Origin: Bolinopsis microptera
Taxonomy: Eukaryota > Ctenophora > Tentaculata > Lobata > Bolinopsidae
Direction of reading: 5' to 3'
Assembly (NCBI RefSeq): GCF_026151205.1
Contig: NC_087077.1
Coordinates: 9,601,983-9,665,982, forward strand
Length of the DNA stretch: 64,000 nt
Shown here: in pieces, positions 54,756 through 64,000 of the stretch
How the letters are laid out: each line of letters starts with the position of its first letter
Numbering within the stretch: the first letter of the stretch is position 1
Program-made: the position numbers and the translations under genes
Notes under the pieces: model-generated
Seen by the model: the letters and a program-made list of their open reading frames with translations, nothing else
Told to the model about the DNA's origin: nothing
Databases searched by the model: none

Positions 54756-57700
54756 ATGGGTGGAAACAATCTGAGTGTTCCACTGGATCATGCTAAGAAG
54801 ACTGGAGTGCTGTCTCTACAGAATAAAAAGCTTGACAAGGTACAATGAAATAGATAAGTAACCAAATTTGGCTACTTATAAGTAACCAAATAAGTAACCA
54901 AATAACCAAACTTTCCAACCTTGTGGCCCTTTAGCTCAGAATCTGAAAACACCATGATTGTCATAATATGAAAATGTCAGCTTTTAATCTTTCACTAGCA
55001 CTAATCGTGAACCCCTCCCTTTTTTCGTGCCACTACCCATGGCTTACATGTATAAAGTTTCCAGAAGACATACTGGAGTTGCGGAGGAACCTGCGTACTC
55101 TGGACGTATCTAACAACAGGATAGAAGAGTTACCTGACGACATAGGCTGCATGCAGATGATACGCACCTTCAAGTTAGAGGAGAATAAGTTAGGTAAGAT
55201 TAAAAGCTACGTAAGATGATAAGATAGAAGGTCAGTCACCAAACTATGAAGTTGTCAACAATAACAACTAGAGTGCTTTAAAACCTGGACATGATTTATA
55301 AGAATTGCAGAGCCATGACTTGTTGCAACGAATTTTCTAATATTATCATGTGCTGATTACCACGCTCTAATCAATAAACAATCTTGCGAGATTAATTAGC
55401 ACCTGTTTTACAGTCCAACTTCAAGACAATTCAGCAGTTTGCCAGAATATAATAATGTGAGAAGAATCAATATAATATGTAATCACTATAGAGTCATTGA
55501 AGCCCATATACTCTGCCTAGAATATGTCTGTAAACAAATGTTTAGCATTTTAATGACTCCCCGGCCTCGTGTTGTCAGAAAATTGGCAGGTCAGAAAATA
55601 TACAGTTAACTCATCAATATTCATTAGAGAAAACGGCGGCTGTGACCAAAATTGGGAGCACATGTTATATATTATGAGTATACTGCTGATTAAATGTTGA
55701 AAAGTTAACTGCATATTTTCTGGCACGTGACAGTCCTTAACCAGGAGCACTGTCACGTGCCGAACTTGTTTCCTGGCACCGGACCAATACATAAACTAAT
55801 GTATTCTCCTCCAACTAACTCCCCCAACTAACATCCTATTACAGGTGAGTTACCTAAAACTATAGGTAATCTAGGTAAACTAGAGGCACTACACCTGTCG
55901 GGGAACCCGCTCATGGAATGGCCCACCCCCATACACCGGTGTGGGAACCTTAAACATCTCGACCTGAGTCGGTGTAGAATCTCTGAGGTGAATATAACTC
56001 TAAGTTATCAGTATAATCCTCTAGATCTAGAGTTTTATTTTACATACTTTAGATTACATGAAAATTGAGTTGCTGTATGTTTACACTTTTAAAAAGGTGG
56101 AGATCGAAAATACAAATTCAGTCATACATGAAAAACACAAACGTTGGTATGTTTCTTGATAAACGCACACATGACTTGGAAGCTTTGAGTAAACTACACT
56201 ACAAACCCCGGCTGAACCTACCATGAATCCACGTTTATCGCTCGTAACCAAAGCTAGCAGCTCACTAGTCGGTAGAGATCAGTTAGTTCTGTCTAGTGTA
56301 ACCCACCGGTGCAGGGACAAAAGGAAATCACGGCATGTGCAGAATCTCCATTTTTTCCCATTTTTTGCGACAAATTTTACATGTCGCCTGTTTGGCTTGT
56401 CGCGGTATCGCGATTTTTGGCCAAAGTAATCGCGATTTTCTTTTGTTCCTGCTAGAGATCAGTTAGTTCTGTCTAGTATAAGCCACCCGGTGGGTTATAC
56501 TAGGCAGAACTAACTCATCTCTAGCGACTAGTAATGACTAGTGGCCACTTGTATATTGTTATTCGTGAATCTTGATTAGAGCACGTGCAAAACTCGTCAC
56601 CAGGCGCGGACTATGTAATCTGAATGTTAACACGGGACCTGAATCTTTTGATAATGATAGGTTTAGATCATCATCGTGACATGACACCTGGGGTAAGGAT
56701 CTAAAGAGACAGCTTATGAAAGACACCATTTTCAACAAGTAACATGACGTACGGGCTCAGGATCTGTTATGAGACAGCTTAATTTATATTGTAAATGTAT
56801 TAAATAAAAGTTCTAAACGAGGGAAAGTTAAAATACAACGCCCAAGTCTAATCTTTCCCTAAAACAAATAACTAAATTTATAAATTACTAGAAATATGAT
56901 AATTAATTTTCAAATTACTAGAGATAAAATACTTAATTTATAAATTATTATTATTTATTAAATCAAAGTTCTAAACAAGGGATAGTTAAAAAACAACGCC
57001 CGAGTCTAATCTTTCCCTAAAACAAAAACTAAAAATTAAAAACTTCATTGCAATTTCCGCCAATATCTCTTGTCATAACTCAAATTACGGAGATAATGCA
57101 GGTCAAAGATATTATTCAAATAAAGATTTCTTTTACATAAATCATGCACAATCAGCGAGAATAGATTGCTTTGGGGTCTTCCTCTTCTCCCTGGTAAGTC
57201 CAGTGTATTGATGGCAAAAATGAGGGAAGAAAACGCTGGTCCGTCAATAGGACCCCGCAAAATATGTCCTAACATTCTCCACCGACTACGGGCCACTTTT
57301 TCTGACAATGGTTCAGCATTGCAGCGTTTATACAAGTTTTTATTGGAGATGACTCCTGGGTACTTTATATTCAAAATAGTGCGAAGATGTCTGCGGTGAA
57401 CAACATCTAGTTTTTCAAGGAATATTTTGGGGACGGCCCAACAGGATGAGTTGTACATAAGAACCGATACGACTAAAGCATTATACAGTATTAGACGTTT
57501 GTTTAGGGGCAGTTTATCACTCCAGGCCTTCTTGTAATTGTTAAAGGCAGCATATCCCAGGTTTATGCGACGCTGAATATCAGCTTTGCTACACAAGACG
57601 GACCCTAGAGTGATACTTTTCCTCCATGCTTCATTCCCTTCATTATAAATTAATAGAGAGATAATAACAGTACCCTCCCCTAGATCCCAGACAGTATCTC

Positions 57701-60700
57701 CAGTTTAAAGAAGTTGGACTACATTTGTTTATCTAACAACAGACTACACACCATACCTGATGGAATGTGCGAGCTTAAGTTGGTGGAGATAGATCTGAAC
57801 AGTAATGACATCGCAGGTTTTTAAAGTTTAAACATTGAAATATTTTCAGTTTCTTAGAAAATCATAAAAAACTAGTATTTACAATTTCCTTGAGAAGCTT
57901 GACCCGCGATGACTCTGAGTCAGAATATGCAATCCTATAAAAAAAAACCTGACAAATTGCAGTGATACCGGTTGGTTTGGCGAAGAACCAGGTTCTCAGA
58001 GTCCTGCGACTTGATCACAACTCTATTACGTGTGCCGGCATTCCTACTGAGATCTTGAGCAAGTAAGAGCTTTTCATTGCTCTCATCGCTTATTTAGTGA
58101 TGTATTTATTTTATAACTATAATAGCAATTACTGGGGGGGGGGGGGGGGGGGGGGGACCATATTAAAGTATAGTAAAGTATATCCCCGGGTCAAAATCGG
58201 AAAAAAAACCTGCATTTTAATATATTTAATATACCTACAATTAGTAGATTTATATTCTTCGTTAAGATTTACAAGATAAGCCAGTTGTTAGTCCCCTGAA
58301 CTCATACACGAATTTTCATCCAGTTTGGACAAAAAATGGCCGTGTTATGAGTCAAAAACTATATGCCCATATTTGGAAACACAAACAAAATGTGATAGCT
58401 TTTGGCCCCTAAAATGATTAAATTTCAATATTTTTGTATGAGACTTTAACTTTAGGTCATAGACTAGAATCCCGACAGCATGACCATGTCACAACTTAAC
58501 CATGTAATGACCATGTCATAACCATGTCGTAACGTAAAGTATATTAAAGTATATTAAAGTATATTAAAGTATATTTAAGTATATTAAAGTATATTAAAGT
58601 ATATTAAAGTATATTAAAGAAGAACTCTTAACGCCAGCAGCAGATGCGGTGGATTTCTTTCTATTGGATGAGGACGAAAAGGTACTTTCTTTTGAATATC
58701 TTAGTAATGATGATGAGCCACCGTCCTTGTTTGAAATTGAGGAAGCTATCAAGAAGTTGAAGAACTACAAAAGTGCTGGAATTGATGAAATTTCAAATGA
58801 GCAGTTAAAGTACGGTTCTCCTGGACTTCTGCCTTGGTTAAAAGATTTGTTTGAAACTGTATGGAAAAGTGAGGATATTCCTAGTGATTGGAGGAAAGGA
58901 ATCATCACCATCATCCCAAAGAAAGGGGACCTCACATATTGCAACAACAACAGAGGGATAACTCTACGCTCCACAGTATCGAAGTTATTTCAAATCGTGT
59001 TGTTAAAAAGACTAAGTAATGGGCTTGAAAAGTTACTTAGAGAAAATCAGTGTGGTTTCAGGAGAAACCGTTCTTGTATAGATCAGCTATACTCCCTTCA
59101 TTGTATAATACACAATTGTATAGAATTCAACGTCCCTTTGTATATAAACGTTATTGATTTTAAAGCTGCTTTTGATTCAATCAATCGTGACTTTATTTGG
59201 AAAGCTTTTGAACATTATGGTCTTCCAACAAAATACATCAATGTTTTCAAAGCGTTCTTTAGAGCAACTGAAAGTGCAGTTCGTGTCAATGGGGAATTGA
59301 CAAGATGGTTTGATGTCGATTCGGGGACTGGACAAGGTGATGTGCAAGGGCCCCCCATTTTCAACCTTGTACTTAACTGGGGATTAGAACTTGCCGAGAA
59401 GTTTAAAAATATATCGCGTGGTTTTACTCTTCAGTACAGACAAAAATGTGTCATTGATTTGGACTATGCTGATGACATAGCAGGCATGGATGACACTGTC
59501 GAGGGACTGCAAGAAACAACGGACAATATTGCGAAATACTGTGGGCTTGGGGGTTTAAAGATGAACGCAAAGAAAACAGAGATCATGGTAATTGGGAAAG
59601 ATACGTCGCAGCACCCACTCCCAGAGAATAGGACCATAGATATTACTGTCGATGGAAACTCTGCAAAGCAGGTCACTCAATTCACTTATTTGGGTGCCAA
59701 AATTACATCGGATGGCAAGATCGATAAAGAAATAAGTGTCAGGATTGGAAAAGCAACCGGAGCTTTTAACCAACTCAATAACATTTGGAAGAATAAGAAC
59801 ATAAGCATTAACAACAAAGTGCGAATCTACATCGCAGCTGTTCTTACCATTCTGACCTATGGAAGTGAGATATGGAACACGACTCAAGTGCAGACAAGAA
59901 GATTAGAGTCTTTCCATCAGTACTGCTTACGCAGAATCCTGAGAGTGAGGTGGTTCCATCGAGTAAGAAATGAAGATGTTTTAAGAAGGGCTTCAATAAC
60001 TGCTCTTACTGACATAATAGCAACAAAACGGCTACGTTGGTTTGGACATGTCAGTAGAATGCCTGAAGATCGGTTACCTAACTATCTACTTGAATGGAAA
60101 CCCAAGCATGGGAAACGATCAAGAGGCAGGCCTAGGAAGAGCTTAAATGATGTATTTATTGAAGATGCTGAGCAGAGATTGGATCGTAATGGACTCACGA
60201 TTGATTGTATGAGAAGATTGGCTGCAGATCGAAAAGGATGGAGAAATATTACCCGCCGAAGTTGTATAATACAAAGTAATGACGCAGATGACGCAGACTA
60301 ATCCTTTTGGATGGAGATCTCGCCATGTAACATGTAACATGTATGTAAAGTATATTAAGTAATATGTGAACGACCCCTTAAAGTATATACCCAAAATTTT
60401 CAGCATTATTGGCAACTATAACATAGTAAAACAGTGACAATACGGAGAACTAAATGACATACAGTCCCAAAGCTGGCGAAGCTGGATTTTATTATCATTT
60501 CATTGTTTAATGTTTATGTTAATCATACAGGGTCTTTTGACACTGATTGAACAGATCACTTTCTCATCATCCACATAATATTGTAAAGGTAATCAATTAT
60601 AGATCCAAAGATCTACAATCGTCTGCCTGTTACCATCTCCTTAGCTCAATCCCTGGAATCTTTTAAAGCTCTTCTCAAAACGTACCTTTTCAAACTGTCC

Positions 60701-63700
60701 CTAGATGAACTTGAAAAACGTTATTGATAACTATTTTGGTCATATTTGGTATTCGATCTTTGCGTAATATATTTAAGTACCATTTTCTGGCTTTAGTATT
60801 GACGATATATTTTCAAGCATAATTTATCTTCTTAACTCAGTATTCATGATATTTTCTGGGATGACTAGTTCAAACACTGCTGAGTATAAGTTTTATCTTA
60901 AAAGCGGTGTTATTAAATTTCAATTTATTATTATTACAATTAAATTCAGCAAAATTTACACAATGAGGGTGTGCATGACGTCATATCTACTCAACTCAAG
61001 TTTTGCTTTTAATTTAATAAGCTCTCACATCCGTAGAAGCAATTTAGGTTATCTTGATTCAAGCACGCTCCAGAGTTCTAAGTCTAATCAACTTCCTTTT
61101 TAATAATTACTCAACAGTCAACTGCTCGTGGAATTATACATATAACCCGTAGTGTAATCACATGGCCCGGATCCGAAAAATTCCTTTTTTGTACATGTTA
61201 GAACACTGATATAAAATGAGAGCGTAGTTACTCGGAATTATCACAATATATCATATCAGGCTGACTACAACATTAAAATTGTGATTAATAAGTTTTACGT
61301 TAATGTATTTTGACAACAGACAGACATTTAGCGACAGATCTCATCAGGACTTGGGATCTTACCAATAAACTTGGTCACTGAAGCTGCTCATGCTGTAGTA
61401 TAGCACAATATTTACAGCTTTACCTATGGAGTTAAATCGTATCTAAATTCCTTGATTAATGTATGTCAAGGAGTGGCAGAAAGAATTGAAAATGGTTATT
61501 AAGCTTGTTGAGCAGTGTTTTTAACCCTTTTATAAATAAGATTGTAAAATTGACCATTACTGACTAACACAGTACTTAGGAGGTTCTGGAGGAGGTTCTG
61601 GAAACATAATATAAGTGTAACAACAGGTTGTTTGATTCAGACAATGTGTTTTTATCATCAGGGGATAGTGGAGTGAAGATTTATATATTATGTTTTAGTG
61701 GTGTCAATGTTGAGGTAGTTAAAGGAGCGATGGTGCATGCAACCGAGGTTGATTAGTAAACTCTCAAAATTTGACAGGGGGCATAGGTTGGTCACGTTGT
61801 CACTTCCCACCGCCACCTACAGGAAGCTAATATTTAATAACTTAGAGCTAATCTCCTTCCCTCTTGAAGAGCGAGCCTAGGGAAGGAGATGTAGTTCTTC
61901 CTCCGAGTTACGTGAAAGCTTGCTGTATTAAATACCATGTTGAGTAGCTAAACTGTCCCATGTCTAGTGCAACTGGCCCAACTTGCATGATAATTATAGA
62001 AATACTAGAAAGCCCGTGGTAACAGGGATGATGCTAGTAGTAGTAGTGTTCTTTGAAAGAAAGTTTTAATCGCATAAAAAAATGTTCATCTTAACCGAAG
62101 ATACAGCCGATATAAATGTACAACACACAACGTAATTACCACAACACCGATCAACAGACAGACATACATACAGAAAGAATCTTAAGAATTATTCAGGGGG
62201 GGGGGGGGACCAAAAGTCAGTGTGCAAACGTTGGGTCTTATAATTCCCGAACCAGGGACTAGTGAAATGGGTCTAGTGAGCTTACTTTTATTAACATGAT
62301 ATGATAAAGTTGTGATATTAAAATACTAAGATAAGTTTGAAAAGTTTCCATTTGTCATATTTTGTTTGATCATACCTGTTTGTATACTGAATGTTTGAAT
62401 TTTTCTCGATCAAATTAGGTTTATACCGATATCCTGGTAAAGTTCTCCGTGTCGAACGAAAATCTGAAAATTCCACAAACCGTAAGTCCTAGTCCAGCAT
62501 TTATTGATGGCTCTAATTCCGTCGGTGGTCAGTCCCCATGCGTGGTACTTTTCGGCGGGTATTGGGTATTTACGACCCACTTGGAGCATAACTATTCGGA
62601 ACTTCTCGGCGCAGTACGCCCGTAGGTCTACCTTACCAAAACCTAGGGTAACTTTATTTAGAAAGGAGGTTCTATTAGAGATCTCAAGTCATATGTGATC
62701 CCTATTTTATTACATTTTAAAATCTGTATCATGGATTTTCGATTTAGAATTAGTCTGAGTTGTAATTCGTAGTGTGGCTTTGTATAACGTGACCCAAATT
62801 TTTAAAGCAGCAACTTTGACATCCTTACAGATAACAATCCTTCGAATTTTCATACAATGTCATCAGGAGATCAGGAAAAAACGCACAATATTTCAGAAAG
62901 TTTCTTGGGAAAGCTAAAAAGGGGGATTAAATAACAGGAAAACAGAAAACTGCAGCTACTCACAGCTGGGATTGTTGAAGGAGGACAGATCAGTACACTT
63001 CGTGCTGATAGACTCCTTGCCCCTAGTAATGGAGCAAACCTTTGACTTGTAAAATGTACCCACAGTAATCTACTCTGTTACCCGGGAAATATTATGTTTT
63101 GAGATAGTTGAATATAGATAGCTTTTGGCCTCTAAGTCTAATGCAAATGATTTGATTTCAATATTTTTGTATGAGACTTTAACTTTAGGGCATATTCTGT
63201 CCAAACCAAGGATGCACTACATGAAGAATTCGTTGTAACTTTGTTTGAAAAGTATTAATAGACTAGAATCCCGACAGCATATTAAAGTATATAAATATAT
63301 TAAAGTATATTAAAGTATACCCCGGGCCAAAATCTGAAAAAACCTACATTTCAATATACTTTAATATGGTTACCCCCCCAATTACTTCCATCACTTAAGA
63401 CACGTTGATTTATCTTTATTTGTGATATTCTTTGCCCGAACACTCCAATAACAAAGTTTCCACTCCCAGTTCGATGATCTCGACCCTCTCTTTGGAGGCT
63501 AACCCTATTGATCTGAGAAAGTTTAGAGAAATGAATGGGTACGATAAGGTAAACAATAAACATGCGTGTAGGATTCGGCTATCTTTAATACGATTATTGT
63601 TGTAAGTTTAAGGTTTTAACTGAAAATATCCCTTTTCACCGAATTCTATTCATATTCGCTTCGAAATCTCAATCTTGTTTTCTATCAGTACCAAGAGAGG

Positions 63701-63730
63701 TTTACAGCAACCAAGAGAAAGTGCGATTGA
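54756..63730 (+). CDS. LRRC57: Leucine-rich repeat-containing protein 57
   Basis: Seven coding exons: 54,756-54,839; 55,058-55,193; 55,845-55,987; 57,684-57,816; 57,963-58,062; 63,470-63,548; 63,689-63,730. Borders are GT/AG with matching phases, total 717 nt, 238 aa, no stop. It begins MGGNNLSVPLDHAKKTGVLS (Gly2 and Ser7 fit N-myristoylation) and continues through LRRs such as NLRTLDVSNNRIEELP and HTIPDGMCELKLVEIDL. It ends REMNGYDKYQERFTATKRK, as in vertebrate LRRC57. A membrane-attached scaffold role is presumed; the cellular function is poorly known. Intron 3 holds a LINE fragment and intron 5 a 5.25-kb insertion. The exon 4 donor GTTTTT is weak. Confidence 0.93.
56800..57035. repeat. Two 3' repeats next to the LINE fragment
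   Basis: 56,802-56,880 and 56,956-57,032 share AGTTCTAAAC.AGGGA.AGTTAAA and CTAATCTTTCCCTAAAACAA, about 155 bp apart in the same orientation. Probably the 3' UTR of the adjacent minus-strand LINE. Confidence 0.75.
57045..57650 (-). pseudogene. 5'-truncated LINE, C-terminal RT fragment (in LRRC57 intron 3)
   Basis: Minus-strand frame from about 57,650 (NEAWRKSITLGSVL) through CSKADIQRRINLGYAAFNNY, LYNALVVSVLMYNSSCW, VVHRRHLRTILNI and RSRWRMLGHILR to the stop at 57,045. This is the post-RT thumb and C-terminal region of a LINE. The catalytic RT part is absent, as expected for 5' truncation. Confidence 0.8.
58134..58156 (+). repeat. Homopolymer G23
   Basis: Twenty-three consecutive G at the left end of the intron 5 insertion. 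The length may be inaccurate in the assembly. Confidence 0.9.
58536..58618. repeat. Decamer array (ATTAAAGTAT)n
   Basis: About eight copies of ATTAAAGTAT, one with a substitution, directly before the LINE. The same decamers resume after it at 60,345 and near 63,280, so the LINE appears inserted within this array. Confidence 0.9.
58619..60345 (+). mobile_element. 5'-truncated LINE inside the intron 5 insertion
   Basis: Starts mid-ORF directly after the decamer array (EELLTPAADAVDFF) and ends with three TAACATG-like units followed by the decamers again. It carries the RT ORF described separately. Nested: LINE inside the TIR element inside the LRRC57 intron. Confidence 0.8.
58649..60301 (+). 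CDS. LINE reverse transcriptase with C-terminal domain, uninterrupted but 5'-truncated
   Basis: 550 aa. RT motifs: KSAGIDEISNEQLK, NNNRGITLRS, INVIDFKAAFDSIN, GTGQGDVQGPP, LDYADDIAGM (Y273) and LGGLKMNAKKTE. The C-terminal part RRLESFHQYCLRRILRVRW and RLRWFGHVSRMPEDR is typical of RTE-like and related LINEs. The endonuclease is missing and the first codons lack an authentic start (the frame is open to 58,619). The absence of stops suggests a recent insertion. Confidence 0.85.
   Translation: MDFFLLDEDEKVLSFEYLSNDDEPPSLFEIEEAIKKLKNYKSAGIDEISNEQLKYGSPGLLPWLKDLFETVWKSEDIPSDWRKGIITIIPKKGDLTYCNNNRGITLRSTVSKLFQIVLLKRLSNGLEKLLRENQCGFRRNRSCIDQLYSLHCIIHNCIEFNVPLYINVIDFKAAFDSINRDFIWKAFEHYGLPTKYINVFKAFFRATESAVRVNGELTRWFDVDSGTGQGDVQGPPIFNLVLNWGLELAEKFKNISRGFTLQYRQKCVIDLDYADDIAGMDDTVEGLQETTDNIAKYCGLGGLKMNAKKTEIMVIGKDTSQHPLPENRTIDITVDGNSAKQVTQFTYLGAKITSDGKIDKEISVRIGKATGAFNQLNNIWKNKNISINNKVRIYIAAVLTILTYGSEIWNTTQVQTRRLESFHQYCLRRILRVRWFHRVRNEDVLRRASITALTDIIATKRLRWFGHVSRMPEDRLPNYLLEWKPKHGKRSRGRPRKSLNDVFIEDAEQRLDRNGLTIDCMRRLAADRKGWRNITRRSCIIQSNDADDAD
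60602..60727 (+). pseudogene. C-terminal end of another LINE RT
   Basis: 42 codons: DPKIYNRLPVTISLAQSLES followed by FKALLKTYLFKLSLDE and a stop. This is the WN.LP....SL..FK..L...LF ending of CR1-like RTs. Only the last exon-sized piece remains, with 3' UTR-like DNA following. Confidence 0.7.
60728..62193. other. Non-coding interior of the intron 5 insertion
   Basis: No gene recognised. A GGAGGTTCTG doublet lies at about 61,580-61,600. Confidence 0.4.
62194..62242 (+). mobile_element. Terminal fragment of the mariner-type MITE
   Basis: A G-run followed by ACCAAAAGTCAGTGTGCAAA and GTTGGGTCTTATA matches the left end of the 28,268-29,034 MITE, with the GGGTGGG part expanded into a G homopolymer. 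Confidence 0.75.
62410..62688 (-). CDS. Unassigned 92-codon open frame without start
   Basis: Minus-strand frame with protein-like composition: LGFGKVDLRAYCAEKFRIVM, then VGRKYPIPAEKYHAWGLTTD, GIRAINKCWTRTYGLWNF, and a stop at 62,410. It has no ATG near its 5' edge. I do not recognise the family. It lies within the intron 5 insertion, so a relic of a transposon protein is more likely than a host exon. Confidence 0.4.
   Translation of the reverse strand, partial: LEISNRTSFLNKVTLGFGKVDLRAYCAEKFRIVMLQVGRKYPIPAEKYHAWGLTTDGIRAINKCWTRTYGLWNFQIFVRHGELYQDIGINLI
62690..63379. other. Right end of the intron 5 insertion
   Basis: Contains the subterminal block 63,116-63,285 (GATAGCTTTTGGCC to CCCGACAGCAT), a longer version of 58,376-58,500, then decamers and the CCCCGGG block, ending in the C-run. 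Confidence 0.6.
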
Positions 63731-64000
63731 CAAGGCAGGGGCGGCACACAAGAAACTTAAATCTGAATGAGTAGTTTATCTCCTTTGTGAAATCCGAGGA
63801 ATGAGAAATGAGGAGAGATGAAGAGATAGAGTTTATAAAAGGACTGATTTAGTTTTCGTTTTTTGGAGTCAGGGATTAAAACTTGTTTTACTTTCCGTGT
63901 TATCAGATGAAGTATCAGTTTTAATTTAAAGTGATATTACTTTTGTTAAAGGGTTTTTGAAACTTTGCCTTTCATTTTGTACGAAACTCTTGATAAACGA
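63731..64000 (+). other. 3' UTR and downstream of LRRC57
   Basis: ATTAAA at 63,875-63,880 is a possible variant polyadenylation signal. Nothing else recognised. Confidence 0.4.

Larger units (their letters stand above)
58134..63379. mobile_element. 5.25-kb insertion with poly-G/poly-C ends filling LRRC57 intron 5
   Basis: AATTACT flanks both ends (58,127-58,133 and 63,380-63,386; 8 bp if the preceding C is counted), as a target duplication would. The left end is a run of 23 G then ACCATATTAAAGTAT. The right end is ATACTTTAATATGGTTA then seven C, an inverted match. Subterminal blocks (58,376-58,500 and 63,116-63,285; also the CCCCGGG block) occur in direct orientation. No transposase recognised. 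An 8-bp duplication would fit a hAT-type element. Confidence 0.65.

Overview
This is nuclear DNA of a metazoan. It is AT-rich, carries long introns with GT/AG borders, and is crowded with transposable elements. Two conserved animal genes can be rebuilt exon by exon: a metaxin (MTX1/MTX3-type, 9 coding exons, 296 aa) and LRRC57 (7 coding exons, 238 aa; human LRRC57 is 239 aa). Two secreted multi-domain genes (sushi, PAN/apple, beta/gamma-crystallin-like, Ig-like and ephrin-receptor-like modules) and the mix of PHD-containing LINEs suggest a marine non-bilaterian or early-branching invertebrate, perhaps a cnidarian. That taxonomic guess is weak.

Layout: (1) 1-20.9 kb is a transposon field with no host gene recognised. 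It holds a decayed PHD-RT-restriction-endonuclease LINE (1.75-5.12 kb), a copy of a 38-bp-TIR DNA element (6.2-8.8 kb), and a nearly intact two-ORF LINE (8.8-15.4 kb). The ORF1 of that LINE joins a coiled coil, an AlkB-like 2OG-Fe(II) oxygenase and an SGNH esterase, and its ORF2 is PHD-endonuclease-RT. Next come a local segmental duplication (17.7-20.1 kb) and other repeats. (2) 20.9-29.6 kb, minus strand: secreted gene B (signal peptide, beta-sandwich domain, sushi, ephrin-receptor-like, sushi). Its first intron is filled by a 6.75-kb TIR element made largely of tandem repeats. (3) 30.4-33.6 kb, minus strand: a near-intact endonuclease-RT LINE. (4) 34.5-51.8 kb, plus strand: metaxin. Its intron 3 contains secreted gene A on the opposite strand (36.7-40.1 kb), and its 7.7-kb intron 5 contains a palindromic element around a broken PIN/XPG-like nuclease gene plus tandem RNase H relics. 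(5) 54.8-63.7 kb, plus strand: LRRC57. Its intron 5 is almost entirely one 5.25-kb insertion with poly-G ends and a 7-8 bp target duplication, itself invaded by a LINE.

The host genes are not an operon. Metaxin would act in mitochondrial outer-membrane protein sorting. LRRC57 is a small, probably N-myristoylated LRR protein. Genes A and B share a paralogous domain and may form a small local cluster of secreted or adhesive proteins. The most unusual items are the AlkB-esterase LINE ORF1, the regularly spaced 14-mer in the 6.75-kb element, the element that ends 2-6 bp from a splice acceptor, and the nested antisense secreted gene. All splice sites were inferred by eye from reading phase and homology. 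No searches were run.
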